Source: Corynebacterium sp. BD556 (GTDB lineage Bacteria > Actinomycetota > Actinomycetes > Mycobacteriales > Mycobacteriaceae). Taken from it: 64,000 nt of DNA. The notes below the pieces were generated by a model. That model saw only the letters and a program-made list of their open reading frames with translations, searched no databases and had not been told where the DNA came from. The stretch lies in assembly GCF_038452275.1 (NCBI RefSeq), contig NZ_CP141643.1, positions 930,001-994,000 of the forward strand, given 5' to 3'. Shown here piece after piece: positions 9,952 to 18,315 of this stretch. Position 1 is the stretch's first letter; each line of letters begins with the position of its first letter. The translations under genes and the position numbers were made by a program.

Positions 9952-10102
9952 ACCCTTAGCGCGGCAGTGCGAGGTTGTGCAGCGCCCGAGATGTGGATAC
10001 CCTCGCGGCTTGCGCGCATTTTCACCGTGTAGAAAGCAGCGGTTGAGTCCGTGGGGTCATCCTAAAACACAACATTGAACGGTATTTAGTGCCTTTGGGG
10101 GC

Positions 10103-10702
10103 TTATCCGCGAGCTAACTCTTCCAAGCGTGTCTGCAGAACCTCCCGGCCAACCCTCATGCACAACTCTGTGCTGTAACCGCGCCGCTGCATCACCCCGA
10201 CGATCCGACGCAGATGGCCGTCGTATTCAGCGCGATCCGACGGGATAACCTTCACGCAGCGAGCCTTCTTCTCCGCCGCGGCGCGCGCCGCGCGCTCCTC
10301 ATCAGCAGCGGTGATTTGCTCCAACGCGGCGAGGCGCTCTGCCTCAACTACACCTTTGCGCTCCAACTCAATGTTGAGAGCTTTAGCAGATTTGCCACGT
10401 CGTGCCGCACGCTGCCGAACCCACTCATGGGCAAAAGCTGCATCGTCAATCACACCACTGCGCTCCAAGTCGTCGAGGACCTGATCGACTAACTCGGGGG
10501 CAAACTCAACGCCGAGAAGGCGCTGACGCAACTCATAGCGCGAACGCGAACGCTGGGCCACCAGCCGCGCCGCACGTTGACGCACGGGGCTGAGTGCTTC
10601 CTCCGCGGCTGAGTCGAAGATAGCCCCAACCACCTCGCCCGCCTCGTAAGCTTCGAGAGCGGCTTGGAGCTTCTTGATCTTCTCAGGGTCTGGCCGATTC
10701 AC
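10103..10702 (-). CDS. recX: regulatory protein RecX
   Basis: A 199-residue RecA modulator that inhibits RecA filament extension. The C-terminal 150 residues have the three-helix RecX repeats, with the pattern RYELRQRL, DDLERSGVIDDAAFAHEWVRQR and a final RRGYS-containing helix. The first 45 residues are a less conserved acidic and basic extension. The start is GTG at 700-702 of the 10 kb block (10700-10702), 12 bp after the recA stop. It is co-transcribed with recA as in mycobacteria and so is expected to share SOS control. Confidence 0.95.
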   Translation of the reverse strand: MNRPDPEKIKKLQAALEAYEAGEVVGAIFDSAAEEALSPVRQRAARLVAQRSRSRYELRQRLLGVEFAPELVDQVLDDLERSGVIDDAAFAHEWVRQRAARRGKSAKALNIELERKGVVEAERLAALEQITAADEERAARAAAEKKARCVKVIPSDRAEYDGHLRRIVGVMQRRGYSTELCMRVGREVLQTRLEELARG

Positions 10703-10714
10703 AACCTGCCCCGA

Positions 10715-11851
10715 TCATCTGCCAATGGTTTCTAAAGCCTCATCGTCTTCATCGTCGAAGTCGATGTTGGGCACCATGTCCACCGGATCGTCGGACAGAT
10801 CGTCGGACTGTTCCTCGACGTTAGCGAATTTACCCACCCCAAGGGCGCGGAAGATCTTCTCCTCGATTTCATCGGCAAGTTCCGGATTGTCCTTCAGGAA
10901 CTGCCGCGCTTTCTCTTTGCCCTGGCCCAACTGGTCGCCTTCATAGGTAAACCAGGACCCGGATTTTTTAACAATGCCATTATCGACCGCCATGTCAATG
11001 ATGGAGGATTCCCGCGAGATCCCCTCCCCGTACATGATGTCAAACTCGGCAATTTTAAACGGCGGGGAGACTTTATTTTTGACAATCTTCATCTTGGTGC
11101 GGTTGCCGATGGAGTCCTGGCCGTCTTTGAGGGTCTGGATACGACGAACGTCGCAGCGCACAGAGGCGTAGAACTTCAGCGCCTTGCCACCCGTGGTCGT
11201 CTCCGGCGAGCCGAACATGACACCGATCTTCTCACGCAACTGGTTAATGAAGATGGCGGTGGTGCCGGAGTTATACAAAGCACCGGTCATCTTGCGCAGC
11301 GCCTGAGACATCAGGCGCGCCTGCAAACCGACGTGCGAGTCACCCATCTCGCCTTCGATTTCCGCCTTGGGGGTCAACGCCGCAACGGAGTCGATGACAA
11401 TAACGTCGATCGCGCCCGAGCGCACAAGCATGTCCGCGATTTCGAGGGCCTGCTCACCGGTGTCCGGCTGGGAAACCAACAGGTTATCCGTGTCCACGCC
11501 TAGCTTCTTGGCATAGTCAGGATCGAGAGCGTGCTCGGCGTCAATGAACGCAGCAATCCCACCTTCACGCTGCACAGAGGCAATGGCGTGCAAGGCCACG
11601 GTGGTCTTGCCCGAGGATTCAGGACCGTAAATTTCGACGACGCGCCCGCGTGGCCACCCGCCGATCCCCAAAGCTACGTCGATGGCCGTGTTGCCGGAGG
11701 AAAACGACTGGATCGGTGGACGGTTCTCCTCGCCCAGGCGCATGATGGCACCCTTGCCGAAGTCCTTCTCGATCATCGCCATAGCGGCGTCGAGGGCATT
11801 TTTCCGGTCGTCCTTCGACCCCGCCGGGGCTACCTTTTTCTTGGCTGCCAT
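10715..11851 (-). CDS. recA: recombinase RecA
   Basis: A 378-residue DNA-dependent ATPase for homologous recombination and LexA/SOS signalling. Walker A GPESSGKT is at residues 76-83 and Walker B at [10 protein letters not shown]. The L1/L2 region and an acidic C-terminal tail rich in Asp and Glu are present. The frame is uninterrupted, so there is no intein, unlike M. tuberculosis RecA. A purine-rich site (GAAGGTGAGG) precedes the ATG. The 260-bp upstream region holds a LexA box and a second promoter candidate, annotated separately. Confidence 0.99.
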   Translation of the reverse strand: MAAKKKVAPAGSKDDRKNALDAAMAMIEKDFGKGAIMRLGEENRPPIQSFSSGNTAIDVALGIGGWPRGRVVEIYGPESSGKTTVALHAIASVQREGGIAAFIDAEHALDPDYAKKLGVDTDNLLVSQPDTGEQALEIADMLVRSGAIDVIVIDSVAALTPKAEIEGEMGDSHVGLQARLMSQALRKMTGALYNSGTTAIFINQLREKIGVMFGSPETTTGGKALKFYASVRCDVRRIQTLKDGQDSIGNRTKMKIVKNKVSPPFKIAEFDIMYGEGISRESSIIDMAVDNGIVKKSGSWFTYEGDQLGQGKEKARQFLKDNPELADEIEEKIFRALGVGKFANVEEQSDDLSDDPVDMVPNIDFDDEDDEALETIGR

Positions 11852-12030
11852 GAGTGTGCCTCACCTTCACTTCTTTAAACTTTGCCTTCGCTTCCACGCC
11901 TCCGGCGCTACGCCGCAGGGCAGAGAAATCCGCCGGGTTTCCGCCCTTTTTAGACTCCGCCTGGCCAATAATGGTTCCCTGCGGTGCCGATGTAGGCCGT
12001 TTTCACCCGGATTCCGTCTCACTTTGCGCT

Positions 12031-12052
12031 ACATTATCCGCCTGCCCGGACA
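12031..12052 (-). promoter_or_regulatory. candidate RecA-NDp-type (LexA-independent) recA promoter
   Basis: Read on the minus strand, TGTCCGGG (12045-12052) is followed after exactly 8 nt by TAATGT (12031-12036). This resembles the mycobacterial damage-inducible motif tTGTCRgtg-N8-TAnnnT recognised through PafBC, but two positions of the upstream half differ. The match was found by eye. Confidence 0.4.
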
Positions 12053-12077
12053 CGAAAACCGACGCACCCCACCCTAC

Positions 12078-12093
12078 ACGAATACCTGTTCGA
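12078..12093 (-). promoter_or_regulatory. LexA (SOS) box upstream of recA
   Basis: The 16 bases from 12078 to 12093 read ACGAATACCTGTTCGA. They match 14 of 16 positions of the corynebacterial consensus TCGAACANNTGTTCGA, ignoring the two free bases. The box lies about 230 bp upstream of the recA start and 20 bp downstream of the DUF3046 stop, where an SOS operator for recA-recX would be expected. On the minus strand a TAGGGT hexamer follows it. Confidence 0.75.
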
Positions 12094-12112
12094 GCCTACA
12101 GGGACACGCCGT

Positions 12113-12328
12113 TCAACGCCCTTCCCGGTCCACTCCAAGGCGTCGTTCAGCGGGGACGTCGAAGTCATCGCACAGTGCTTCCCACACTTGCCGGGGATCG
12201 ATCCCCTTTTCGATCATCTCCGCTGGAGTCGCACCGTACTGCGCAACCACATGCGATTCCACAAGCCACTTGCCCTGTGCTAAGCCGAACTCGTCCTCGA
12301 TGAGTTGGTGGAATTCCGTCAAACGCAT
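12113..12328 (-). CDS. DUF3046 family protein
   Basis: A 71-residue acidic helical protein beginning MRLTEFHQLIEDEFG. DUF3046 genes sit upstream of recA across Actinobacteria (Rv2738c position). Function is unknown. The ATG at 12328 is chosen because family members start MR-[LM]-TEF; an in-frame TTG at 12337 is the alternative. It is divergent from bioY, and the 48 bp between the two starts must hold both promoters. Confidence 0.85.
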   Translation of the reverse strand: MRLTEFHQLIEDEFGLAQGKWLVESHVVAQYGATPAEMIEKGIDPRQVWEALCDDFDVPAERRLGVDREGR

Positions 12329-12376
12329 GACCGCCAATATACGCGCCCCACCCCGCCCAAAGTAAGGTTCATGCTC

Positions 12377-12967
12377 ATGACGTCTCGACCTGTTCAGCGC
12401 AAAGCTTCCTCAACCACCTCAGACATCGCCCTTGTCGCAGTTTTCACCGCCCTTGTCATCGTCTTGGGTTTCGTTTATGTACCGGTAGGCGTGCTGGGGG
12501 TGCCAATCCTTTTGCAAAACACCGCAGTGATCCTGGCCGCTCTCATCCTCGGACCCCGCCGCGGCTTCATGGTCACCGCGCTTTTTCTCCTCATCGGCAC
12601 ATTCCTTCCCGTCCTCGCCGGAGGCCGCACCACGATCTTCGCGCTTGGAGGCGCCACCGTTGGCTACATCATCGGCTACCTGATCGCCGTGCCTGTCGCA
12701 GGACTGATTGCCAAAGCAGCCGTCGGTAAGCCCAAAGGCACCGCTATCGCCGTGTTTGCCCTTGGCGGCTACCTCGGCGTGGCCATCCAATACATCGCGG
12801 GAGCCGGAGGCATGATTGTGCGCACCGGGATGGCCTCACACGCCGCACTTGCTGCACAGCTTCCCTTCATCCCCACCGACGCGTTCGAAATGGCCGTCAT
12901 GGTAGCCATCGCCTCCGGCGTCCACACCGCATTTCCCCACCTGTTGCGTGGAGAAATCCGTCACTGA
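12377..12967 (+). CDS. bioY: biotin ECF transporter substrate-specific component (BioY)
   Basis: The S-component that binds biotin in the membrane. About 196 residues with six transmembrane segments and the BioY-typical glycine-rich stretches, such as LPVLAGGRTTIFALGGATVG. The reading frame is open further upstream, but an AGTAAGG site at 12361-12367 fits the ATG at 12377, with 12371 possible. Its TGA overlaps the bioM ATG (TGATG). In C. glutamicum the bioYMN unit responds to biotin through BioQ. I looked for that operator and found no convincing copy here. Confidence 0.95.
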   Translation: MTSRPVQRKASSTTSDIALVAVFTALVIVLGFVYVPVGVLGVPILLQNTAVILAALILGPRRGFMVTALFLLIGTFLPVLAGGRTTIFALGGATVGYIIGYLIAVPVAGLIAKAAVGKPKGTAIAVFALGGYLGVAIQYIAGAGGMIVRTGMASHAALAAQLPFIPTDAFEMAVMVAIASGVHTAFPHLLRGEIRH

Positions 12968-13653
12968 TGCCCACCATCACATTCGCTTCCGCCGCCGTAG
13001 AATACGACGGCAAAACCATTCTGCATCCCATAAGTTGCGAACTTTCACAGCGTCGCATCGGGGTGATCGGCGCCAACGGCTCCGGCAAATCCACTTTCGT
13101 GCGGTTAATTAACGGCCTGCTCGAGCCGACCTCGGGAGCAGTGCTTTACGACGCCCTCAGCCCCAGCACCGACGGAAAACACGTCCGTCGGCGCGTCGGC
13201 TTTGTGTTTTCCGACGCCGAATCACAAATTGTCATGCCCCTAGTCGCCGACGATGTCGCCTTCTCTTTGCGCCGTTTTCACCTCCCCCGCAGCGAACGCG
13301 ACCGCCGCGTCCAGGCCGCCTTAAAGCGCTTCGGCTTGGAAAACAAAGCACAGCAATCCCCCCACACACTCTCCGGCGGCGAAAAGCAACTGCTCGCACT
13401 CGCCTCCGTGTTAGTCATCGAACCAGACACCATCATCGCCGATGAACCCACAACTCTTTTAGACCTCCGCAACCGCCGCCGTATCATCAAGGAACTGAAC
13501 TCTTTGGACCAGCAGGTTATCGTGGTTACCCACGACCTCGACATGCTGGAATCCTTCGACCGCGTCCTATGTATCGACCGCGGACGCATCGTCTTCGACG
13601 GCTCGCCCGCGGAGACGATCGCACACTACATAAAACTCATGGATGGGCACTAA
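12967..13653 (+). CDS. bioM: biotin ECF transporter ATPase
   Basis: The 228-residue ABC ATPase that energises biotin uptake together with BioN. Walker A GANGSGKS is at residues 35-42. The Q-loop SDAESQI has the serine/aspartate form seen in CbiO/EcfA-type ATPases. The signature is LSGGEKQ and Walker B is TIIADEPT. Starts are coupled: its ATG overlaps the bioY stop, and the bioN frame opens within its last codons. Confidence 0.95.
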   Translation: MPTITFASAAVEYDGKTILHPISCELSQRRIGVIGANGSGKSTFVRLINGLLEPTSGAVLYDALSPSTDGKHVRRRVGFVFSDAESQIVMPLVADDVAFSLRRFHLPRSERDRRVQAALKRFGLENKAQQSPHTLSGGEKQLLALASVLVIEPDTIIADEPTTLLDLRNRRRIIKELNSLDQQVIVVTHDLDMLESFDRVLCIDRGRIVFDGSPAETIAHYIKLMDGH

Positions 13654-14290
13654 CACCATGGCGATGCTACACAGGGTTCCCCTCGGGGTGTATGTGCCTG
13701 GAACAACGTGGGTTCACCGCTGCCTACCTGGCGTAAAACTTTGTGCCCTGATCCTTATGATCTTCGCGGTAACAGTTCTGCCAAACCAACCGTGGCACAC
13801 CGGCGCCACCCTCGGTGTAGTCATTTTCCTCTACGGCGTGGCGAGGATTCCGGCGCGCACCGCGCTATCGCAACTAGCTCCGGTACTTCCCCTTTTCGCA
13901 CTGTTAGCGGCATACCTGTGGTGGCAAAACGGCGCGCACCGCGCGGCGACGACCATGCTTGGACTTTTGGCCACCCTCGCCGCCGCAAATCTGCTCACAT
14001 TGACCACCACCACAGCGGAAATGCTCAGTGCAGTGGAGAAAAACCTCGCGCCTTTAAGCCGGCTCGGTTTGCCCGTCACCAACCTCAGCCTGGCCATTGC
14101 ATTGACGATTCGGCTTATACCCTTGATGATCAACACCGTCAACGAATCGCTGGAAGCCCGAAAGGCCCGAGGGGCTAACTTTTCACTCACCGCTTTTGGC
14201 ACTCCGCTGGTGATTCGCTCCATCCGCCGTGCCGAAAATATCTCTCAAGCACTCATGGCACGCGGCGCAGGCGACGAGGACGAAGCTTAA
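13643..14290 (+). CDS. bioN: biotin ECF transporter transmembrane component
   Basis: The T-component (CbiQ/EcfT family) linking BioY to BioM. 215 residues with about five transmembrane segments. The cytoplasmic coupling helices carry the Ala-Arg-Gly signature twice, in EARKARGAN and LMARGAGDE, which is diagnostic for the family. The start is ambiguous among ATG 13643 (overlapping bioM by 11 bp), 13658 and 13664. It is the last gene of bioYMN. The strong terminator at 14389-14422 lies about 100 bp downstream, and I see nothing convincing in between. Confidence 0.93.
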   Translation: MGTNTMAMLHRVPLGVYVPGTTWVHRCLPGVKLCALILMIFAVTVLPNQPWHTGATLGVVIFLYGVARIPARTALSQLAPVLPLFALLAAYLWWQNGAHRAATTMLGLLATLAAANLLTLTTTTAEMLSAVEKNLAPLSRLGLPVTNLSLAIALTIRLIPLMINTVNESLEARKARGANFSLTAFGTPLVIRSIRRAENISQALMARGAGDEDEA

Positions 14291-14388
14291 AAACATCAAA
14301 GGAACTTATCTGCCTGCTCGCGTTGAGCGCCCGGATCGGTTTCTCCTGCCGCAATGCCCGGCAAAGCTCGTCCACCATCTCAACGCAC

Positions 14389-14422
14389 AAAAACACCCGA
14401 GGAAAATCCCTCGGGTGTTTTT
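14389..14422. terminator. bidirectional rho-independent terminator between bioN and the pspA-like gene
   Basis: A perfect 14-bp stem: AAAAACACCCGAGG (14389-14402) and CCTCGGGTGTTTTT (14409-14422), with a 6-nt loop. It carries an A run on one side and a T run on the other. It can end transcription of bioYMN from the left and of the pspA-like gene from the right. Confidence 0.92.
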
Positions 14423-14435
14423 CGGGTGAAGTTGC

Positions 14436-15290
14436 TTACTCGCCGCGCAGCTCGCGCATGCGCTCGGCTACGGCATCCTCGGAGACACCGGAATCAGATG
14501 CGCCAGCGCTGGAGTCGCTGCCTTCTGAGGCTGCGGTGCCCTTCTCAATCGCCTGGTTCTTGCTCGCGGTAAGTTCGCCTGCCATCTCGGCGCGGATCTG
14601 CTCCAGGCGACCGTGGCCAGCCATCTGGATCCCAGCCTGTTCGACCTCCACCATGCGGCCCTCAATGGAGTTCTGCGAAAGCTCAGCCTGGCCCAAAGCA
14701 TTAGCGTAGCGGCGCTCAATCTTGTCACGAACTTGATCAAGGTTGGGGGCGCCGGAGGTCAACGAGTTCATCGACTTCATAGTCTCTGAAACCTTCTCCT
14801 GCATCTTCGCCTGCTCCAGTTGGCTGAGCAACTTGGAGCGCTCCGCAACCTGTTGCTGCAACTGGGCGGCGTTGCGCTCAACAGCCTGCTTCGCCTGCTG
14901 CGCCTGCTGCAGGGCCTGATCATGCAGGTTCTTCGTATCCTCAATGGACTGCTCAGCCGTCACGAGCTGTGCCGCAAAAGCCTCGGCGGCATTCTCATAC
15001 TCCTGCGCCTTCTTCGCGTCGCCCTCACCACGCGCCTTATCGGCAAGCTGGAGCGCCTGACGGGTGTTGGCCTGAAGCTTTTCTACTTCCTCCAAACGGC
15101 GGTTAAGCTGCATCTCAAGCTGGCGCTGGTTGCCGATCACTGCGGCTGCTTGCTGCGACAGCGCCTGGTGCTGGCGCTGGGCCTCGCCAATGGCCTGCTC
15201 GATCTGAATCTTTGGATCTGCGTTCTCCTCGATTTTGCTGTCGAACAGAGCCATCAGGTAATTCCAGAACTTGGAAAACGGATTCGCCAT
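14436..15290 (-). CDS. PspA/IM30 family protein (35-kDa antigen type)
   Basis: A 284-residue protein, almost entirely alpha-helical coiled coil (about 25-225), very rich in Gln, Glu and Ala, with a short amphipathic N-terminal helix ([15 protein letters not shown]). This is the architecture of PspA/Vipp1 membrane-stress proteins and of the mycobacterial 35-kDa antigen (Rv2744c). The C-terminus is a Ser/Asp-rich tail. It lies directly downstream of clgR, the same order as clgR-pspA in mycobacteria, where ClgR drives the envelope-stress response that includes PspA. A shared role here is inferred from that context. Confidence 0.93.
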   Translation of the reverse strand: MANPFSKFWNYLMALFDSKIEENADPKIQIEQAIGEAQRQHQALSQQAAAVIGNQRQLEMQLNRRLEEVEKLQANTRQALQLADKARGEGDAKKAQEYENAAEAFAAQLVTAEQSIEDTKNLHDQALQQAQQAKQAVERNAAQLQQQVAERSKLLSQLEQAKMQEKVSETMKSMNSLTSGAPNLDQVRDKIERRYANALGQAELSQNSIEGRMVEVEQAGIQMAGHGRLEQIRAEMAGELTASKNQAIEKGTAASEGSDSSAGASDSGVSEDAVAERMRELRGE

Positions 15291-15350
15291 AACTCAGGGT
15301 GACCTTTCATGCGGGTGGAATCGGCATTGATTGAATAATCGTAATAGAGT

Positions 15351-15740
15351 TTAGACTTCCGCGGCGGCTGGAGCGGCATGTTCAAGCTCGTCTGTGATGG
15401 AATGCAGCGACAAGTTCGTCACAGCGTCCAACAAAACCTCAGCTACCGAGGTATCAAGCGCCGCGCAAATAGACTTCAAAAGCTCCGAAGATACTTCCTT
15501 GCGGCCACGCTCCAGCTCGGAAAGATAACCGGAAGATACCCGAGCTTGCGCCGCGAGACTGCGCAAGCTCACACCCTTGTCCGCCCGATAAGCCCGCAGC
15601 GACATGCCGAGAGCCTCACGCAGTAACGGTTCGCGCTGCTTGGTGGCGCGATGTCCATCGAGCCTCGGGTCAGGTGGGCTCGCCAGGCTGATTTCGCCAG
15701 GGGAAACTGTGTCCTGAAGAAGAAGTGTCGTAGTTGCCAT
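15351..15740 (-). CDS. clgR: ClgR-like XRE-family transcriptional regulator
   Basis: A 129-residue regulator. The helix-turn-helix core (about 45-105) contains the ClgR hallmark [18 protein letters not shown], very close to known ClgR proteins. ClgR activates clp protease genes and, in mycobacteria, the pspA-like gene. The N-terminal 40 residues are longer than in C. glutamicum ClgR and may reflect start choice: ATG 15740 is used, and the frame is open to 15752. It lies between cinA and the pspA-like gene, all leftward, as in related genomes. Confidence 0.92.
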   Translation of the reverse strand: MATTTLLLQDTVSPGEISLASPPDPRLDGHRATKQREPLLREALGMSLRAYRADKGVSLRSLAAQARVSSGYLSELERGRKEVSSELLKSICAALDTSVAEVLLDAVTNLSLHSITDELEHAAPAAAEV

Positions 15741-15748
15741 CAATCGAC

Positions 15749-16321
15749 TCAACGTCTTTCAGCCGGGTTTTGTTCCCGCACGCCCTTGAGGGCACCAATG
15801 AGTGCGGCGTGGGAGGCGGCTTCGCGAATCTGGGCACGATCCCCAGCGAGCACGCGCAGCGGGTGGGGCGAACTATCAGTCAGGGCGAAGCGCCCAAGGG
15901 AGGCGTCGACAAGCTCGGCGGCAGCCGAAGACGCCGTCCACCTCGGGCCCGCCAAACCAACCCACACCTCCCCCACCGGGTGGCCGTCCTGGCTATCAGG
16001 GCCCGCCACTCCCGTTATCGCCACGGCCCAATCCGCGCGACAAACGCGCCGCGCGCCGCGGGCCATTTCGCGGGCCGTGACCGCAGAAACCGGCCCGTAT
16101 TGCTGCAAAACCTCCGGTGCCACACCTGCGAGTTCTTGCTTTAAGTCAGTGGCGTAAGTGACAAGACCGCCGCGCAGTACCGCTGAGGCCCCGGGAACAT
16201 CGGCGAGGCGGGCCATCGCCAGCCCAGCAGTCAACGACTCACAGAAGCAAATAGTTTGGCCTCGCGCCTGCAACTCCCCGATGAGTTTGTGCGCTGTATC
16301 GAAAATTGCCAGCTCAGGCAT
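15749..16321 (-). CDS. cinA: CinA C-terminal-domain nicotinamide-nucleotide amidohydrolase
   Basis: A 190-residue, single-domain PncC/CinA-C protein expected to deamidate nicotinamide mononucleotide to nicotinate mononucleotide. The conserved segments [27 protein letters not shown] and ITGVAGPD are visible. The N-terminal molybdopterin-binding-like domain of full CinA is absent, as in several actinobacteria. The ATG at 16321 overlaps the pgsA stop by 8 bp; an upstream in-frame start at 16336 would overlap more. It is translationally coupled to pgsA. Confidence 0.93.
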   Translation of the reverse strand: MPELAIFDTAHKLIGELQARGQTICFCESLTAGLAMARLADVPGASAVLRGGLVTYATDLKQELAGVAPEVLQQYGPVSAVTAREMARGARRVCRADWAVAITGVAGPDSQDGHPVGEVWVGLAGPRWTASSAAAELVDASLGRFALTDSSPHPLRVLAGDRAQIREAASHAALIGALKGVREQNPAERR

Positions 16322-16937
16322 TGACCTTCCTCGCATCCAACAAGTATTGGATTCCAGTCACCACGGTAAACGCAACCGCAACCAGCATGACCACAAAAGT
16401 CACGGGGTCCATCCACGCCGGCAACGGACACAAATAGAGGGCCACACCCAAGGTTTGCAGCACCGTTTTGAGCTTACCGCCCTTATTCGCGGGCACCACC
16501 TTGCCGCGGCGCAGCATCCTGATGCGCCACAGCGTAATGCCCAACTCGCGCACCACAATGATCACCGTGATCCACACCGGCAAGGTAGAGGCGATATTTA
16601 AACAGACCAATGCAGTGATCATCAACGCTTTGTCGGCGATCGGATCTGCGATTTTGCCAAAGTCCGTGATTAAACCGCGGGCGCGCGCGATGTCGCCGTC
16701 AAGCTTGTCCGTGGCCATTAGCACCACGAAAAGCCCGAACGCCCACCACCATTGTTGGCTTAAGACAAGCCAAGCAAAAACGGGGACGAACAGGATCCGC
16801 AAAGAGGTGAGGATGTTAGGCAGGTTCCAGTTCGACGGGGAGCCTGCCTTCGGGGATGGGACGCTGGTGCCTGACGTACTCGTACTCACGACTTCCAGAC
16901 TACCTAGCTGCTTAGCATCCAGCGGGCAGGCCGCCAC
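16314..16937 (-). CDS. pgsA: CDP-diacylglycerol--glycerol-3-phosphate 3-phosphatidyltransferase
   Basis: A membrane CDP-alcohol phosphatidyltransferase making phosphatidylglycerol phosphate. The family signature DGxxARx8GxxxDxxxD is present as DGDIARARGLITDFGKIADPIAD. About five transmembrane segments follow a low-complexity Ser/Thr/Pro N-terminus of 35 residues. The longest start is GTG 16937; internal GTG codons near residues 17-18 are possible. It starts right after the terC stop (16938), so a transcript from the Mn2+-responsive terC leader could continue into pgsA, cinA and clgR. Confidence 0.93.
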   Translation of the reverse strand: MAACPLDAKQLGSLEVVSTSTSGTSVPSPKAGSPSNWNLPNILTSLRILFVPVFAWLVLSQQWWWAFGLFVVLMATDKLDGDIARARGLITDFGKIADPIADKALMITALVCLNIASTLPVWITVIIVVRELGITLWRIRMLRRGKVVPANKGGKLKTVLQTLGVALYLCPLPAWMDPVTFVVMLVAVAFTVVTGIQYLLDARKVNA

Positions 16938-18104
16938 CTAGTGTCTGCGATCGACAGTCAGGTGCTCCACGTCCGTCGACCCCGTCGCGGTGTGATCCCC
17001 CTTGCCGGAAGTCTCCGGGTTGTCGATCCACTCCAAGTGGGTGCCGTCTTGGGCAACCTTGCGGCGATTGCCGTGGTCATCGTAGTCAATGTGCCAGGCG
17101 AGGGCCTCCGGATTGCGTCGGCCTGCCGCGATATCCAACCGATCTTTAATGAGGGAGGCAATTACCGTCAAGATCAGAACCCCGACGATAACACCGAGGG
17201 ATAAAACGGTGCTGACCTCCGGCACGTTGACATTGTTTCCACCGTTGATGAACGGCAAGTTGTTTTCGTGCAGGGCGTGGAGCAAAAGCTTCACGCCGAT
17301 GAAGCCCAAGATGATGCCCAGCCCGTAAGGCAAGTAGACGATGCGGTCAAGCAAGCCCGAAAGAAGGAAGAACATCTGACGCAGACCCATCAAGGCGAAG
17401 GCGTTCGCAGTAAAGACGATGAACGCCTCCGAGGTGATGCCGTAGATCGCCGGAATGGAATCGAAGGCAAACATCACGTCGATGAAGCCGATCGAAAGCA
17501 GGGCAACGAAAAGCGGGGTCGCGGCGCGCTTGCCGGCCTGCGTGCGCGACAGCAACTTGTCACCGTGGTACGAGCTTGTCACCGGAATGACCTTGCGTAG
17601 CGCCTTTACCACTGCCATGTCATTCGGGTCAGTTTCCGGTTGATCGGTGGCCTCGTCCCACAGCAGCTTGACTGCGGTGTAGATCAAGAACGCGGCGAAG
17701 ATGTAGAACACGTCAGACCAGGCTTGGATGAGCGCCGCGCCGAGCAAAATGAACACCAAGCGGCAGACCAAGGCAATGACAATGCCCAGCAGCAGAACTT
17801 TTTGCTGGTATTTGCGCGGTATCTTAAACGCGCTCATGATCAAAGCGAAGACAAATAGGTTGTCTACGGACAGCGCCAGCTCGGTGATGTAGCCGGTGAA
17901 GTATTGGATCCCGTGCTCATGGTCCCACAACCACCAAATCATGCCGCCGCAGATGGCAGACATGGTCATGTAGAACACGGTCCAAAAGCTGGCTTCCTTA
18001 ATGGAGGGCTCGTGCGCTTGGCGGCCGTGGACCGCGAAATCGAAAATGAAAAACCCGAGGATCACCGCGCCGGCAATCAACCAGATCAACAAAGGGACAT
18101 CCAT
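16938..18104 (-). CDS. TerC-family membrane protein, probable Mn2+ exporter/homeostasis
   Basis: A 388-residue integral membrane protein with nine or so transmembrane segments. The TerC signature acidic residues lie within membrane helices: ELALSVDNLFVFALIM near residue 75 and FIDVMFAFDSIPAIYG near residue 210. The C-terminal 60 residues are hydrophilic. TerC/Alx proteins behind yybP-ykoY leaders act in manganese homeostasis, and that leader is present here. GGAGG lies 8 nt upstream of the ATG and is part of the riboswitch expression platform. It may cotranscribe with pgsA, 0 bp downstream. Confidence 0.95.
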   Translation of the reverse strand: MDVPLLIWLIAGAVILGFFIFDFAVHGRQAHEPSIKEASFWTVFYMTMSAICGGMIWWLWDHEHGIQYFTGYITELALSVDNLFVFALIMSAFKIPRKYQQKVLLLGIVIALVCRLVFILLGAALIQAWSDVFYIFAAFLIYTAVKLLWDEATDQPETDPNDMAVVKALRKVIPVTSSYHGDKLLSRTQAGKRAATPLFVALLSIGFIDVMFAFDSIPAIYGITSEAFIVFTANAFALMGLRQMFFLLSGLLDRIVYLPYGLGIILGFIGVKLLLHALHENNLPFINGGNNVNVPEVSTVLSLGVIVGVLILTVIASLIKDRLDIAAGRRNPEALAWHIDYDDHGNRRKVAQDGTHLEWIDNPETSGKGDHTATGSTDVEHLTVDRRH

Positions 18105-18111
18105 ATAAGAA

Positions 18112-18235
18112 ACCTCCGGTCAGTCGTAGACTAAATAAAGACCGGAGGTCTCCCCCACCCGCGGAGGCGGGCCGTGCGGACCGGGCCAACCTGGCCGTGC
18201 TGACGATCATGCACGTGTGCGGGGTACTCCCCTCC
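18112..18235 (-). ncRNA. yybP-ykoY manganese riboswitch (aptamer plus translational expression platform)
   Basis: On the minus strand the leader contains the yybP-ykoY invariant blocks. GGGGAGTA lies just inside the 5' basal strand (GGAGG at 18231-18235), ATCGTCA is in the middle (18204-18212 region), and GGAGACCTCC closes the motif (18144-18153). The basal-stem 3' strand CCTCC (18144-18148) is also part of ACCTCCGGTC (18140-18149). That segment is perfectly complementary to GACCGGAGGT (18112-18121), which holds the terC Shine-Dalgarno. The two pairings are exclusive, predicting translation ON with Mn2+. Confidence 0.93.
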
Positions 18236-18315
18236 AATACGTGGGTTAGCCTACAGCACAACCGCAACCGGTGGGAAGATGGCGCCCCTCGAAGTTGTCT
18301 GGTTGGTCCAGGTGC

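Noticed and set aside
9952..10102. Terminator between gluD and recX
   Set aside because: Several short GCGC-type pairings exist, but none has a convincing stem plus U run.
10715..11851. RecA intein, as in M. tuberculosis
   Set aside because: The reading frame is 378 residues with no insertion.
12329..12376. BioQ operator upstream of bioY
   Set aside because: GTAAGGTTCA resembles half-sites of the BioQ motif, but the required 3-bp spacing is missing.
14291..14388. Small gene between bioN and the terminator
   Set aside because: An AAAGGA-like site and short frames exist, but no frame has a plausible product and the longest ones run through the terminator.
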